Source: Eubacterium sp. UBA5416
GTDB lineage: Bacteria > Bacillota > Clostridia > Lachnospirales > Lachnospiraceae
Direction: 5' to 3'
DNA length: 38,253 bases
Assembly: GCA_002409525.1 (NCBI GenBank)
Contig: DHNM01000063.1
Location: 22,495-60,747 of the forward strand
Numbering within the stretch: position 1 is the first letter of the stretch; every line of letters begins with the position of its first letter. This document shows positions 25,595 through 33,621 of the stretch, piece by piece. The position numbers and the translations under genes are program-made. A model generated the notes under the pieces. It was not told the origin of the DNA, ran no database searches, and saw only the letters and a program-made list of their open reading frames with translations.

Positions 25595-27195
25595 TACGTA
25601 TCTCACAACTAAAAATGGCGGTAGATCATAAACCAGAGCAGCTGAAAGAGAAGATTGCAAAGGAACTTAGAATATCTGTGAAACAAATTCAGTCCTATGA
25701 GATTATTAAAAGGTCTGTGGACGCCAGAAAAAAACCGATTAAATATGTGTATCAGATCAATGTAAAGGTGGATCAGGAAAAGAAAATTCAGAGCCGAAGT
25801 AGACATAATAATGTTATGTTAACAGAACCGGTGGAGTATTGTTTTCCGGAATCCGGTCAGAATAAGCTTAAGGAACGTCCGGTAATTATAGGAAGCGGAC
25901 CCGCAGGTTTGTTCTGCGGATATATGCTTGCGAAACATGGATATTGTCCATTGATTCTGGAAAGAGGGGATGAAGCCTCTCTTCGGAGAAAAAAAGTAAA
26001 CCATTTTTGGAGAACGGGAGTCCTCGATGAAAGCTCGAACGTCCAGTTTGGTGAGGGCGGAGCGGGTACATTTTCCGATGGAAAATTGAACACGCTTGTC
26101 AAAGACCCGTTTGGGAGAAATAAAGAGGTGCTTAAGATCTTTGTGGAGGCGGGGGCGCCCCCCTCTATTCTTTATGAACAAAGACCGCATCTTGGAACGG
26201 ATCTTCTCATACAGATTGTTCAAAATCTGCGCTCTCAGATAGAAGAAATGGGAGGAGAATTCCGCTTTCGCAGTCAGGTGACGGATCTGTTGCTGCAGGA
26301 CGGAAATGTGAAAGCGATTGAGATCAATAAAAACGAAATTCTTTCTTGCCACGTTGTCATCCTGGCCATCGGGCACAGTGCAAGAGACACACTTTCGATG
26401 CTTTGTAAAAAGCCGCTTGATATGGAGGCAAAATCATTTGCCGTGGGCGTTCGGATTGAACATTCGCAGGAAATGATCACAGAGGATCAATATGGAATAA
26501 ACGCTCCCGAGGTACTGGGGCCTGCCAGTTATAAACTCACGCATAAACTTATAAATAACCGGGGAATATATTCTTTTTGTATGTGTCCGGGCGGCTATGT
26601 GGTAGACGCTTCTTCACAAAAGGGGCTGCTTGCGGTAAACGGTATGAGTTATCACGATAGAAAAAGTCCAAATGCGAACAGCGCACTGGTTGTCACCGTA
26701 AGTCCTGCTGATTACAGAAGCTTCCACGAAGACGGCGTCAGACCTGCTATGGATGGCGTATCATTTCAACGACATCTGGAGAGAGCTGCCTGGCAGTCGG
26801 CAGGGGGAAAAGTACCGGTTCAGCTGTTTGGTGATTTTAAGTCAAATAAAAGAAGTACCGGTCTGGGAAATATTTCCCCATGTATTATGGGAAAATATGA
26901 GCTTTCGAATGTCAGGGAGCTTTTACCTTCCATGATCGGAGAATCTATTACCGAGGGAGTTCTGGCTTTTGGAAAAAAGATCAAAGGATTTGACAGACCG
27001 GATGCACTGATATCCGGAATTGAAAGCCGAACATCTTCTCCGGTAAAAATTAAAAGAAATGATAGGATGGAATCCTCCGTAAAGGGACTTTATCCCTGTG
27101 GAGAAGGTGCTGGCTACGCAGGCGGAATTACTTCTGCGGCGATGGATGGTATTCGGGCAGCAGAAGCAGTCTGTAAAAAATATATGAAATTTTAA
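25591..27195 (+). CDS. FAD-dependent protein, COG2509 family (uncharacterised dehydrogenase)
   Basis: This 534-residue flavoprotein has a basic N-terminal domain of about 85 residues (KELRISVKQIQSYEIIKRSVDAR), then the FAD site GSGPAGLFCG from residue 101, the segment GEGGAGTFSDGKLNT near 152-166, and a C-terminal FAD loop PCGEGAGYAGGI. It matches the COG2509 family, widely conserved in clostridia with unknown substrate. Overlap with the preceding flavoprotein by four bases suggests the two work together or are at least co-expressed. No membrane segment is visible. Confidence 0.83.
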   Translation: MIRISQLKMAVDHKPEQLKEKIAKELRISVKQIQSYEIIKRSVDARKKPIKYVYQINVKVDQEKKIQSRSRHNNVMLTEPVEYCFPESGQNKLKERPVIIGSGPAGLFCGYMLAKHGYCPLILERGDEASLRRKKVNHFWRTGVLDESSNVQFGEGGAGTFSDGKLNTLVKDPFGRNKEVLKIFVEAGAPPSILYEQRPHLGTDLLIQIVQNLRSQIEEMGGEFRFRSQVTDLLLQDGNVKAIEINKNEILSCHVVILAIGHSARDTLSMLCKKPLDMEAKSFAVGVRIEHSQEMITEDQYGINAPEVLGPASYKLTHKLINNRGIYSFCMCPGGYVVDASSQKGLLAVNGMSYHDRKSPNANSALVVTVSPADYRSFHEDGVRPAMDGVSFQRHLERAAWQSAGGKVPVQLFGDFKSNKRSTGLGNISPCIMGKYELSNVRELLPSMIGESITEGVLAFGKKIKGFDRPDALISGIESRTSSPVKIKRNDRMESSVKGLYPCGEGAGYAGGITSAAMDGIRAAEAVCKKYMKF

Positions 27196-27202
27196 TAAGC
27201 AG

Positions 27203-27231
27203 TATACATTATTTTTGAGATGTGATAGAAT
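27203..27231 (+). promoter_or_regulatory. Predicted promoter upstream of radC-mreB
   Basis: TATACA (27203-27208), a 17-base spacer and TAGAAT (27226-27231) with an extended -10 TG at 27223-27224. The 92-base stretch to radC also contains a short palindrome, GTAATG-TG-CATTAC (27283-27296), which could be an operator or a small hairpin. Both are visual matches only. Confidence 0.45.
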
Positions 27232-27323
27232 GAAAACTACAGTGTGTTCTTACTTCGCCGGCACGTTATTCGGGGATTGATTGTAATGTGCATTACCTTT
27301 GGAAAGAGAGCGGAGGAGGAAGT

Positions 27324-28010
27324 ATGCTTACAAAAACACGAATGAAAGAACTACCCAGAGATCAGCGTCCCTATGAAAAATGCCTTAGATACGGTGCTGC
27401 AAGACTATCAGATGCAGAACTTCTGGCGGTAATACTCCGTACCGGAACGACTGGCTGTTCCAGTCTGGATCTGGCGGCCGAAGTCTTAAAGGCGTCAAAG
27501 CTTGAGGAAGGCCTTCTTGGTATTCACCATTTAAGTCTGCAGGAATTACAGTCTATAAGAGGTGTCGGTCAGGTCAAGGCAGTGCAGATCAAGTGCATCG
27601 GGGAACTGTCAAAGCGGATAGCCAGTGAAAGTACAAGACAGAGGCTTACATTTGATAATCCGGACACGATTGCCGATTACTATATGGAGTTGCTTCGCCA
27701 TGAGGAACAGGAGAAGATTATCTGTATGATGCTTGACACTAAGAATCACTTCCTGGGCGATGTGGTACTTACGGTAGGGACCGTTAACAGTTCTCTGTTA
27801 TCTCCCAGGGAACTTTTCCTTGAGGCACAGAAATTTCATGCGGTGCATATTATACTGGTTCACAATCATCCCAGCGGCGATGCAACCCCCAGCAAAGAGG
27901 ATACGCAGGTGACCGCAAGAATTAAAAAGGCAGGAGAATTACTGGGGATTACACTCCTTGATCATATTGTAATAGGAGATCACTGCTATACCAGTATCCT
28001 GACATCATAA
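27324..28010 (+). CDS. radC: RadC/JAB-domain protein (MPN domain)
   Basis: RadC-family protein of 228 residues: N-terminal helix-hairpin-helix region (about 25-95; LQSIRGVGQVKA) and a C-terminal JAMM metalloprotease-like domain with His180, His182 and Asp193 in HNHPSGDATPSKED. The old link to recombination repair has been withdrawn for E. coli, and the activity is unknown. ATG 27324 has a very strong GGAGGAGG site; ATG 27288 is in frame without one. Location upstream of mreB is conserved in many Firmicutes. Confidence 0.93.
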   Translation: MLTKTRMKELPRDQRPYEKCLRYGAARLSDAELLAVILRTGTTGCSSLDLAAEVLKASKLEEGLLGIHHLSLQELQSIRGVGQVKAVQIKCIGELSKRIASESTRQRLTFDNPDTIADYYMELLRHEEQEKIICMMLDTKNHFLGDVVLTVGTVNSSLLSPRELFLEAQKFHAVHIILVHNHPSGDATPSKEDTQVTARIKKAGELLGITLLDHIVIGDHCYTSILTS

Positions 28011-28035
28011 TACCAAAGAGGGGATGTATTCACTC

Positions 28036-29046
28036 ATGATGTTACATAACAGTTTCGGAGTGGATTTAGGCAGCAGCACATTAAAAATCTACGATCAACG
28101 AAAAGATAAAATTACAAAAGAAAAAAACATGATTGCCCTCCGGGATATGGATGAAGTGTTAGCTATCGGAAATGATGCCTATGAAATGTTTGAAAAGACA
28201 CCAAAGAATATTAAAATCATGGAACCTATAAATAACGGCAGAATTGGAGATATCTTTCAGGTAGAGGCAATTCTGCATACACTTTTAAACCGGAGCGGAT
28301 CAAGCGTGGGATATCATCCGGATTTGTATTTTGCTGTGCCCTCAGGTCTCACACAGATTGAAAAAAGGGCATACTATTCTGTGGCTCACCGCGGAAAACT
28401 TAGAAATTGCAGAATTTTTCTTGTGGACAGCCCCATAGTCGATGCCATTGCACTCGGCATTCCTTTAAACCGTACAAAGGGCTCTATGATTATCAATATG
28501 GGCTCCCAATGTACAGAGGTTTCTGTAATTGCGGATGGCCGGGTAATTATCAGCAGACAGATTCCAATCGGAGGCAGGGACTTCAATGATTCAATCCGCG
28601 GCAATATACGAAAGAAAAATAATCTGCAGGTAGGCATACGTACGGCAAGGCGTCTGAAACTGTCACTGGCTGATATGGTTCCTCAAAAGAAACAGGGCCG
28701 TAAGGTTATGGGAATGGACTGTGTCAACGGACTGGTAAGAGATGGGATTGTCACAACGACAACAGTAAATCTTGCAATTATGGATTCGATGAGACAGATT
28801 GCGTCACAGACGCGTGAAATTATCCAGAGAACCCCTCCGCAGATTCGTTCAAGCATTGAAAAAGAAGGGATTTATCTAACCGGAGGAAGTACCAGGATCC
28901 CCCATATGGATCAATTTTTCAGCAGAGAACTTGAATATTCCGTACAACAATCACTTTATTATGATCTGTGTACGGTCTGTGGTCTGAAAGAGCTGATCAC
29001 GCATTCCGCTCTGCACCGGTATTCATATCCTGTGACAAAACAATAG
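28036..29046 (+). CDS. mreB: Divergent MreB-like actin-fold protein with altered ATPase motifs
   Basis: This is an MreB family member by position (radC upstream, mreC downstream) and by sequence: GVDLGSSTLKIYD at 8-20, AIGNDAYEMFEKTPKNI, and LTGGSTRIPHM near the C-terminus. MreB polymerises on the membrane and orients wall synthesis. Several nucleotide-site residues differ from usual MreB: the phosphate-2 motif (normally DIGGGTTE) is NMGSQCTE with Asn154 for Asp; the catalytic-Glu motif EEPMAAAIG reads VDSPIVDAIALG; the adenosine-site stretch RVK-x-EIG reads RLKLSLAD. It may bind but not hydrolyse ATP, or may be a structural relative. The start is uncertain: ATG 28036, 28039 or 28024 (whose AGAGGGG site touches the codon). 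The length, 336 residues, is normal. Confidence 0.85.
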   Translation: MMLHNSFGVDLGSSTLKIYDQRKDKITKEKNMIALRDMDEVLAIGNDAYEMFEKTPKNIKIMEPINNGRIGDIFQVEAILHTLLNRSGSSVGYHPDLYFAVPSGLTQIEKRAYYSVAHRGKLRNCRIFLVDSPIVDAIALGIPLNRTKGSMIINMGSQCTEVSVIADGRVIISRQIPIGGRDFNDSIRGNIRKKNNLQVGIRTARRLKLSLADMVPQKKQGRKVMGMDCVNGLVRDGIVTTTTVNLAIMDSMRQIASQTREIIQRTPPQIRSSIEKEGIYLTGGSTRIPHMDQFFSRELEYSVQQSLYYDLCTVCGLKELITHSALHRYSYPVTKQ

Positions 29047-29047
29047 A

Positions 29048-29247
29048 ATGATACCAGGGTCAAAAGGTCCTGCGTTTCATGCCTGCATGAAAAAGCATGA
29101 CCTTGGGACTCGCAAAAACATGAGAATGTAACCCGATTAGGGTAGAATTCGAATGTTTTAGAATTGTGGGAGCACGTAGTGCGGAACAATTCGTATATCA
29201 TATGGGGTCAAATTACTTTTGACCCCCAACACCATAGAATGATATCA
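29048..29247. repeat. Structured intergenic repeat (MITE/REP-like) between mreB and mreC
   Basis: This is a roughly 200-base element without an open frame. Its left end ATGATACCAGGGTCAAA (29048-29064) is found inverted at window position 1. It folds into four successive stems: AAGGTC/GACCTT (29064-29069, 29099-29104) enclosing TTTCATGC/GCATGAAA (29075-29092); ACCC/GGGT (29131-29143); GAATTGT/ACAATTC (29161-29192) with a purine internal loop and GCAC/GTGC inside; and GGGGTCAAA/TTTGACCCC (29204-29226). The tagaatgata(c/t)ca motif occurs at both ends (29044, 29235). A diverged copy starts at 38209. It is probably a non-autonomous mobile element or a repeated structured RNA; no transposase is present here. 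Confidence 0.7.
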
Positions 29248-29273
29248 AGAGAGAATTGCTGTAAGGAACAATA

Positions 29274-30125
29274 ATGAAGAGAAAAAAGAAATTTCAATTA
29301 AATAGTAAGCATTTACTGATCGCTTTGACCTTTGTATGTATCAGCGCCGCAGCGCTTACAGTGACAAATAAAGCTTCCGCCGGACCCTTGAGAACTGTTG
29401 TCGGATATGCGGTTGTCCCATTCCAGAATGGAATCAATCAAGTTGGAAAGTGGCTCGGAAGCAGGGGACAGCGGTTTAAAAATGCGGATAAGCTGGCGAA
29501 GGAAAACGCTGAGCTGAAAGAACATATAGACTCCCTGAATGAGCAGAATAACCTGCTTGTTCAGCAGCAGAGTGAACTGGGTGATCTGAAAAAACTTTAT
29601 CAGCTTGATAAGGATTACTCTGAGTATGACAAAGTGGCGGCTGAGGTTATAGCACGTGATCCGGGAAACTGGTTTAATACATTCACGATTAATCGTGGCT
29701 CCAAACAGGGAATACAAAAAGATATGAATGTGATTTCTGGCGGTGGTCTTGTAGGGCTCGTGACAGAGGTAGGCCCAAACTGGGCTGCTGTGCAGTCAAT
29801 CATTGATGACTCGAGCAATGTAAGTGCTATGACGGTTTCAACAAATGACACATGCATCGTATCTGGAGATCTGCGGCTGATGGAACAGGGCAAACTTGCA
29901 CTGGGCCAGATGAAATCGGAAGATGCAGTCACAGTTGGTGAAAAAATTGTAACATCTGAAATCAGCGATAAATATTTAAAAGGAATACTGATTGGTTATG
30001 TAAGTGAAGTAAATGAAGATTCCAATCATCTTACCAATTCAGGATATCTGATTCCGGTTGTGGATTTTGAACATATCAGTGATGTGTTAGTGATCAAACA
30101 GTTAAAGCAGACGGGAGGCAATTAA
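29274..30125 (+). CDS. mreC: Rod shape-determining protein MreC
   Basis: MreC is a bitopic membrane protein that activates the RodA-PBP2 elongation complex from outside the membrane. The 283 residues comprise a basic N-terminus, a membrane segment (about 12-30), a coiled coil (about 66-105; KENAELKEHIDSLNEQNN) and the beta-barrel domain (about 115-275, including GLVGLVTEVGPNWAAVQSI). AAGGAA precedes the ATG. It is separated from mreB by the structured repeat, so transcription from mreB must cross that element or mreC has its own start. mreD begins directly after the stop codon. Confidence 0.94.
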   Translation: MKRKKKFQLNSKHLLIALTFVCISAAALTVTNKASAGPLRTVVGYAVVPFQNGINQVGKWLGSRGQRFKNADKLAKENAELKEHIDSLNEQNNLLVQQQSELGDLKKLYQLDKDYSEYDKVAAEVIARDPGNWFNTFTINRGSKQGIQKDMNVISGGGLVGLVTEVGPNWAAVQSIIDDSSNVSAMTVSTNDTCIVSGDLRLMEQGKLALGQMKSEDAVTVGEKIVTSEISDKYLKGILIGYVSEVNEDSNHLTNSGYLIPVVDFEHISDVLVIKQLKQTGGN

Positions 30126-30653
30126 ATGCGCAGAAAAGTGACGATTGCCATTCTGATCATTTTTACATTTATTATTCAGACTACGATATTTCAAAGATTG
30201 TCAATAGCCTCTGTTGCTCCGAATCTGCTGCTTATATTGACGGTGTCTTTTGGATTTATGCAGGGAAAAAAGAGTGGGATGTGGATCGGCTTTTTCTGTG
30301 GCCTGTGTATAGATTTACTTTACAGTCAGACCATAGGAATCAACGCATTGGTTTATATGTTTATTGGATATCTGAACGGATTTCTATATAAAGTCTTTTA
30401 CGATGAGGATATCAAAGTTCCGGTTTTATTGATTGGAGTCAGTGATCTCGGATACTGTCTTGTCACTTATGCATTGTATTTTCTGATGAGAGTGAGACTG
30501 GGATTTACAAGCTATCTCCAGCATGTTATCATTCCGGAGGTGGTGTATACCGTGGTTATATCAATTATCTTTTACCGTCTTCTTTATAAACTGAATCAGA
30601 AATTTGTCGAGAATGAAATGGAAGGACAGGAATTACCTTGGTTAAAAAGATAA
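30126..30653 (+). CDS. mreD: Rod shape-determining protein MreD
   Basis: MreD is a polytopic membrane component of the elongation machinery. The 175 residues are almost entirely hydrophobic, with about five membrane segments, and include the family-typical stretch FGFMQGKKSGMWIGFFCGLC(I)D at about 43-63. The start codon follows the mreC stop immediately, and the 3' end overlaps the PBP2 gene by 16 bases, so the three are almost certainly translated as a unit. Confidence 0.92.
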   Translation: MRRKVTIAILIIFTFIIQTTIFQRLSIASVAPNLLLILTVSFGFMQGKKSGMWIGFFCGLCIDLLYSQTIGINALVYMFIGYLNGFLYKVFYDEDIKVPVLLIGVSDLGYCLVTYALYFLMRVRLGFTSYLQHVIIPEVVYTVVISIIFYRLLYKLNQKFVENEMEGQELPWLKR

Positions 30654-33559
30654 AGAAATGGCTTAATGAGGCTGGAAAAAAGCGCAGTGGTATCTTGCTG
30701 GCGATATTTGTTATAATGACAGGAGCTCTGCTGTACCGCGTGTTTTCACTTCAGGTTATCCATGGAGAAGAGTATGCCAAAGATTTTAACTTAAAGATCA
30801 CAAAGACAAGGCCCTTAAAAAGCACTCGCGGGAATATATACGATCGGAATGGAAATCTGCTTGCATATAATCAGCTTTCCAATTCAGTCACACTTGAGGA
30901 TAATGGAAGCTACAGTGGACGCAGGGAAAAGAATCTTTCCCTAAATGGTGAGATCTATAAACTGATTCAAATTATTCAAAAAAACGGTGATTCACTGGAT
31001 TCGGACTTTCATATTAAAGTAGATGCCAATAGCAATTTTGCTTTTGATCTTGAGGAGAACAGCACGGCACTGGATCGTTTCCGGGCAGATGTGTATGGAA
31101 AAAAGACAATTGATGAGTTGTCGCCGAAGGAAAAGAATGCATCTCCTGACGATATCATGAATCACCTGATGGATGGAAAAGACGCAACTTGTTTTGGACT
31201 GGTCAATTCAGAAAATCCTTATAAAAAAGCTGAACTAAAAAAGGCCGGACTTCCTGAAAAACTGTCAAAGCAGGAACAGCTTTTGGTGGTCAGTGTACGT
31301 TATCAGCTTCGTCTGACTGAATTCATGAAATACTTAAGTGTTACTGTCGCAAGAGATGTCAGCGATGCCACGGTAGCGGCTGTAAAGGAAAATCAGAATG
31401 ACCTTCAGGGTGTAAATATACAGGAAGATTCCAAACGTGTTTACACGGAGCCTGAGTATTTTGCATCGATTCTTGGTTATACGGGAAAACCTTCGGCTGA
31501 AGAACTGGAAGAACTGCCGGGAGAAAATAACTCTTATAACAAGAGTTCAATTGTTGGGAAATCCGGGATTGAAAAATATATGGAGACAACCCTGCAGGGG
31601 AAAGACGGTGAAGAGAAGGTTGTAGTAGACAGTGGCGGAAAGGTCCTTCAGGTTCTTAAAGGTTCCAGAAAAAATCCTACGGCGGGAGATAATTTATATC
31701 TTTCCCTGGACAGAGATCTTCAGAAAGCTTCTTATAAGATTCTTGAACAGAGAATAGCCGGTGTACTGGTGTTTAATCTCCAGAACATTAAATCAATCGA
31801 TAAAACTGTCATAAATGATAACAGTTCGTTTCCAATTCCGATTTATGATGTGTATTCAGCCTTGATTGACAATAGTGTGATTGATATCAGTCATTTTGAA
31901 AAAGGCGATGCCACGCAGCTGGAAAAGAGTATACATGCCAAGTTTAAGTCAAAACAGAAAGAAACATTTGACAAAGTACAAACAGAATTGACGGGATCCA
32001 AACCGAAGAGTTATAATGATCTAAGTGAAGAGATGCAGACATACATGACTTACATCGTTGATGATATGCTGACAGAAGATACAAAAATTCTCGATTCGGA
32101 TAAAATCGAAAAATCAGATGCTGTGTACTTGAAGTGGAAAGACGGAACTATCAGTCTGCAGGAGTATCTGACATATGCAGCCAGCCAGAACTGGATTGAC
32201 ATCACACAGATATCAGATGAAAAAACATACCTGAATTCGACGGAGGTTTATTCTGCACTGGCCGGCTATATTTCCGAAAAGCTGTCACTGGATAATAATT
32301 TCAGTAAACTTCTTTATCATTACATGATTATGGATGATATAATTTCGGGTTCTGATATCTGCCAGCTTCTGTATGATCAAAATCTTCTTACAAAAGATGA
32401 CGAGGAATATCAGCAATTTACAGCAGGTAATTTATCCCCGTTTGATCTGCTTCGCAGTAAGATCGAGAAACTTGAAATTACGCCGGCACAGCTTGCGCTG
32501 GATCCCTGCTCTGGATCTATTGTAGTTACAGATCCGAATACAGGAAAACTACTTGCATGTGTGTCCTATCCGGGGTATGATAATAACAAGCTTGCCAATC
32601 AGATGGATACTTCATACTTTCAAAGACTTAACAGTGACCTGTCCTCACCTTTTTATAATAAAGCAACACAGCAGAGAACAGCACCGGGATCAACATTTAA
32701 ACTGGTAACTACTGCGGCAGGTCTGACAGAAGGTGTAATAGATAAGGATACCGTCGTAAATTGTACAGGAAAGTTCGGTGTAGGACTGGTGGATCCCTCA
32801 GATTATCTGAACTGTGTGGTTCTCTCCGGACATGGCCCTTTAAGTATTGTCAATGCCATAAAGGAGTCGTGTAACGTATTTTTCTGTACAGTTGCCTATA
32901 AACTGGGGCTGGATGAGAACAATCATTTCTCCCAGAATCTGGCACTCAGTCAGATACAAAAATATGCAAATATGTTCCAGCTGGGAGAGAAAACAGGCAT
33001 TGAGATTACTGAGAGTAAATCTCAGGTGACGACAACTCTGCCAATCCCCTCGGCAATTGGACAGGCCACGCATAGTTATACAACGGTAGCGCTGGCCCGC
33101 TATGCATCGACACTTGCGAATGAAGGAACAAATTATAACCTTTCTCTTTTGGATAAGGTTACAGATGCATCCAATCAAACAGTACAGGAGTTTGAGCCTA
33201 AGGTTTCCGGAAATGTCGACCTTGCTGACAGCACCTGGGACGTCATCCATGAAGGCATGAACAAGGTGGCTAATAAGATCCCCGGATTAAATCAGCTTCC
33301 GATTGATGTCTATGGAAAGACAGGTACAGCCGAAGAGTCTGACACCCGGCCGAACCATGGTTTGTTTATTGGATTTGCCCATGGAAAAGACAAAGAGGAT
33401 ATCTCAATGGCTATCCGTATTCCATATGGTTATTCTTCTACCAATGCTGCAATGGTAGCTAAGGATATATTGAGTTACTACTATAATCTGGAAGATGAAG
33501 ATGAGGTACTTACCGGGGTTGCAGATTCTGAAGGCGCTTCTAATGTACGGACAGATTAA
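30638..33559 (+). CDS. mrdA: Penicillin-binding protein 2 (class B transpeptidase) with large insertion
   Basis: This is a D,D-transpeptidase that crosslinks peptidoglycan during elongation together with RodA. It has an N-terminal membrane anchor (about 17-37), a pedestal/dimerisation region (about 45-360), then the transpeptidase domain: active-site Ser685 in STFK, SCN at 744-746, and KTG at 894-896. At 973 residues it is about 300 longer than usual PBP2. A hydrophilic insertion of roughly 245 residues (about 377-621) sits between LSLDRDLQKASYKILEQ and LDPCSGSIVVTDPNTGKLLA, which are adjacent in ordinary PBP2. The start is TTG at 30638 with AGGAA 5 bases upstream. The gene symbol is given by homology; pbpA is also used. 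Confidence 0.92.
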   Translation: MVKKIKKWLNEAGKKRSGILLAIFVIMTGALLYRVFSLQVIHGEEYAKDFNLKITKTRPLKSTRGNIYDRNGNLLAYNQLSNSVTLEDNGSYSGRREKNLSLNGEIYKLIQIIQKNGDSLDSDFHIKVDANSNFAFDLEENSTALDRFRADVYGKKTIDELSPKEKNASPDDIMNHLMDGKDATCFGLVNSENPYKKAELKKAGLPEKLSKQEQLLVVSVRYQLRLTEFMKYLSVTVARDVSDATVAAVKENQNDLQGVNIQEDSKRVYTEPEYFASILGYTGKPSAEELEELPGENNSYNKSSIVGKSGIEKYMETTLQGKDGEEKVVVDSGGKVLQVLKGSRKNPTAGDNLYLSLDRDLQKASYKILEQRIAGVLVFNLQNIKSIDKTVINDNSSFPIPIYDVYSALIDNSVIDISHFEKGDATQLEKSIHAKFKSKQKETFDKVQTELTGSKPKSYNDLSEEMQTYMTYIVDDMLTEDTKILDSDKIEKSDAVYLKWKDGTISLQEYLTYAASQNWIDITQISDEKTYLNSTEVYSALAGYISEKLSLDNNFSKLLYHYMIMDDIISGSDICQLLYDQNLLTKDDEEYQQFTAGNLSPFDLLRSKIEKLEITPAQLALDPCSGSIVVTDPNTGKLLACVSYPGYDNNKLANQMDTSYFQRLNSDLSSPFYNKATQQRTAPGSTFKLVTTAAGLTEGVIDKDTVVNCTGKFGVGLVDPSDYLNCVVLSGHGPLSIVNAIKESCNVFFCTVAYKLGLDENNHFSQNLALSQIQKYANMFQLGEKTGIEITESKSQVTTTLPIPSAIGQATHSYTTVALARYASTLANEGTNYNLSLLDKVTDASNQTVQEFEPKVSGNVDLADSTWDVIHEGMNKVANKIPGLNQLPIDVYGKTGTAEESDTRPNHGLFIGFAHGKDKEDISMAIRIPYGYSSTNAAMVAKDILSYYYNLEDEDEVLTGVADSEGASNVRTD

Positions 33560-33621
33560 TGGGGTGAAACTTCCCATCACGAAAGATGAGAAATTAACGT
33601 GAGATTACCGGGAGGTATTAT

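Noticed and set aside
28024..28035. Upstream ATG 28024 as mreB start
   Set aside because: Its AGAGGGG site touches the codon with no spacer; ATG 28036 or 28039 starts the protein where MreB homologues begin. It cannot be fully excluded.
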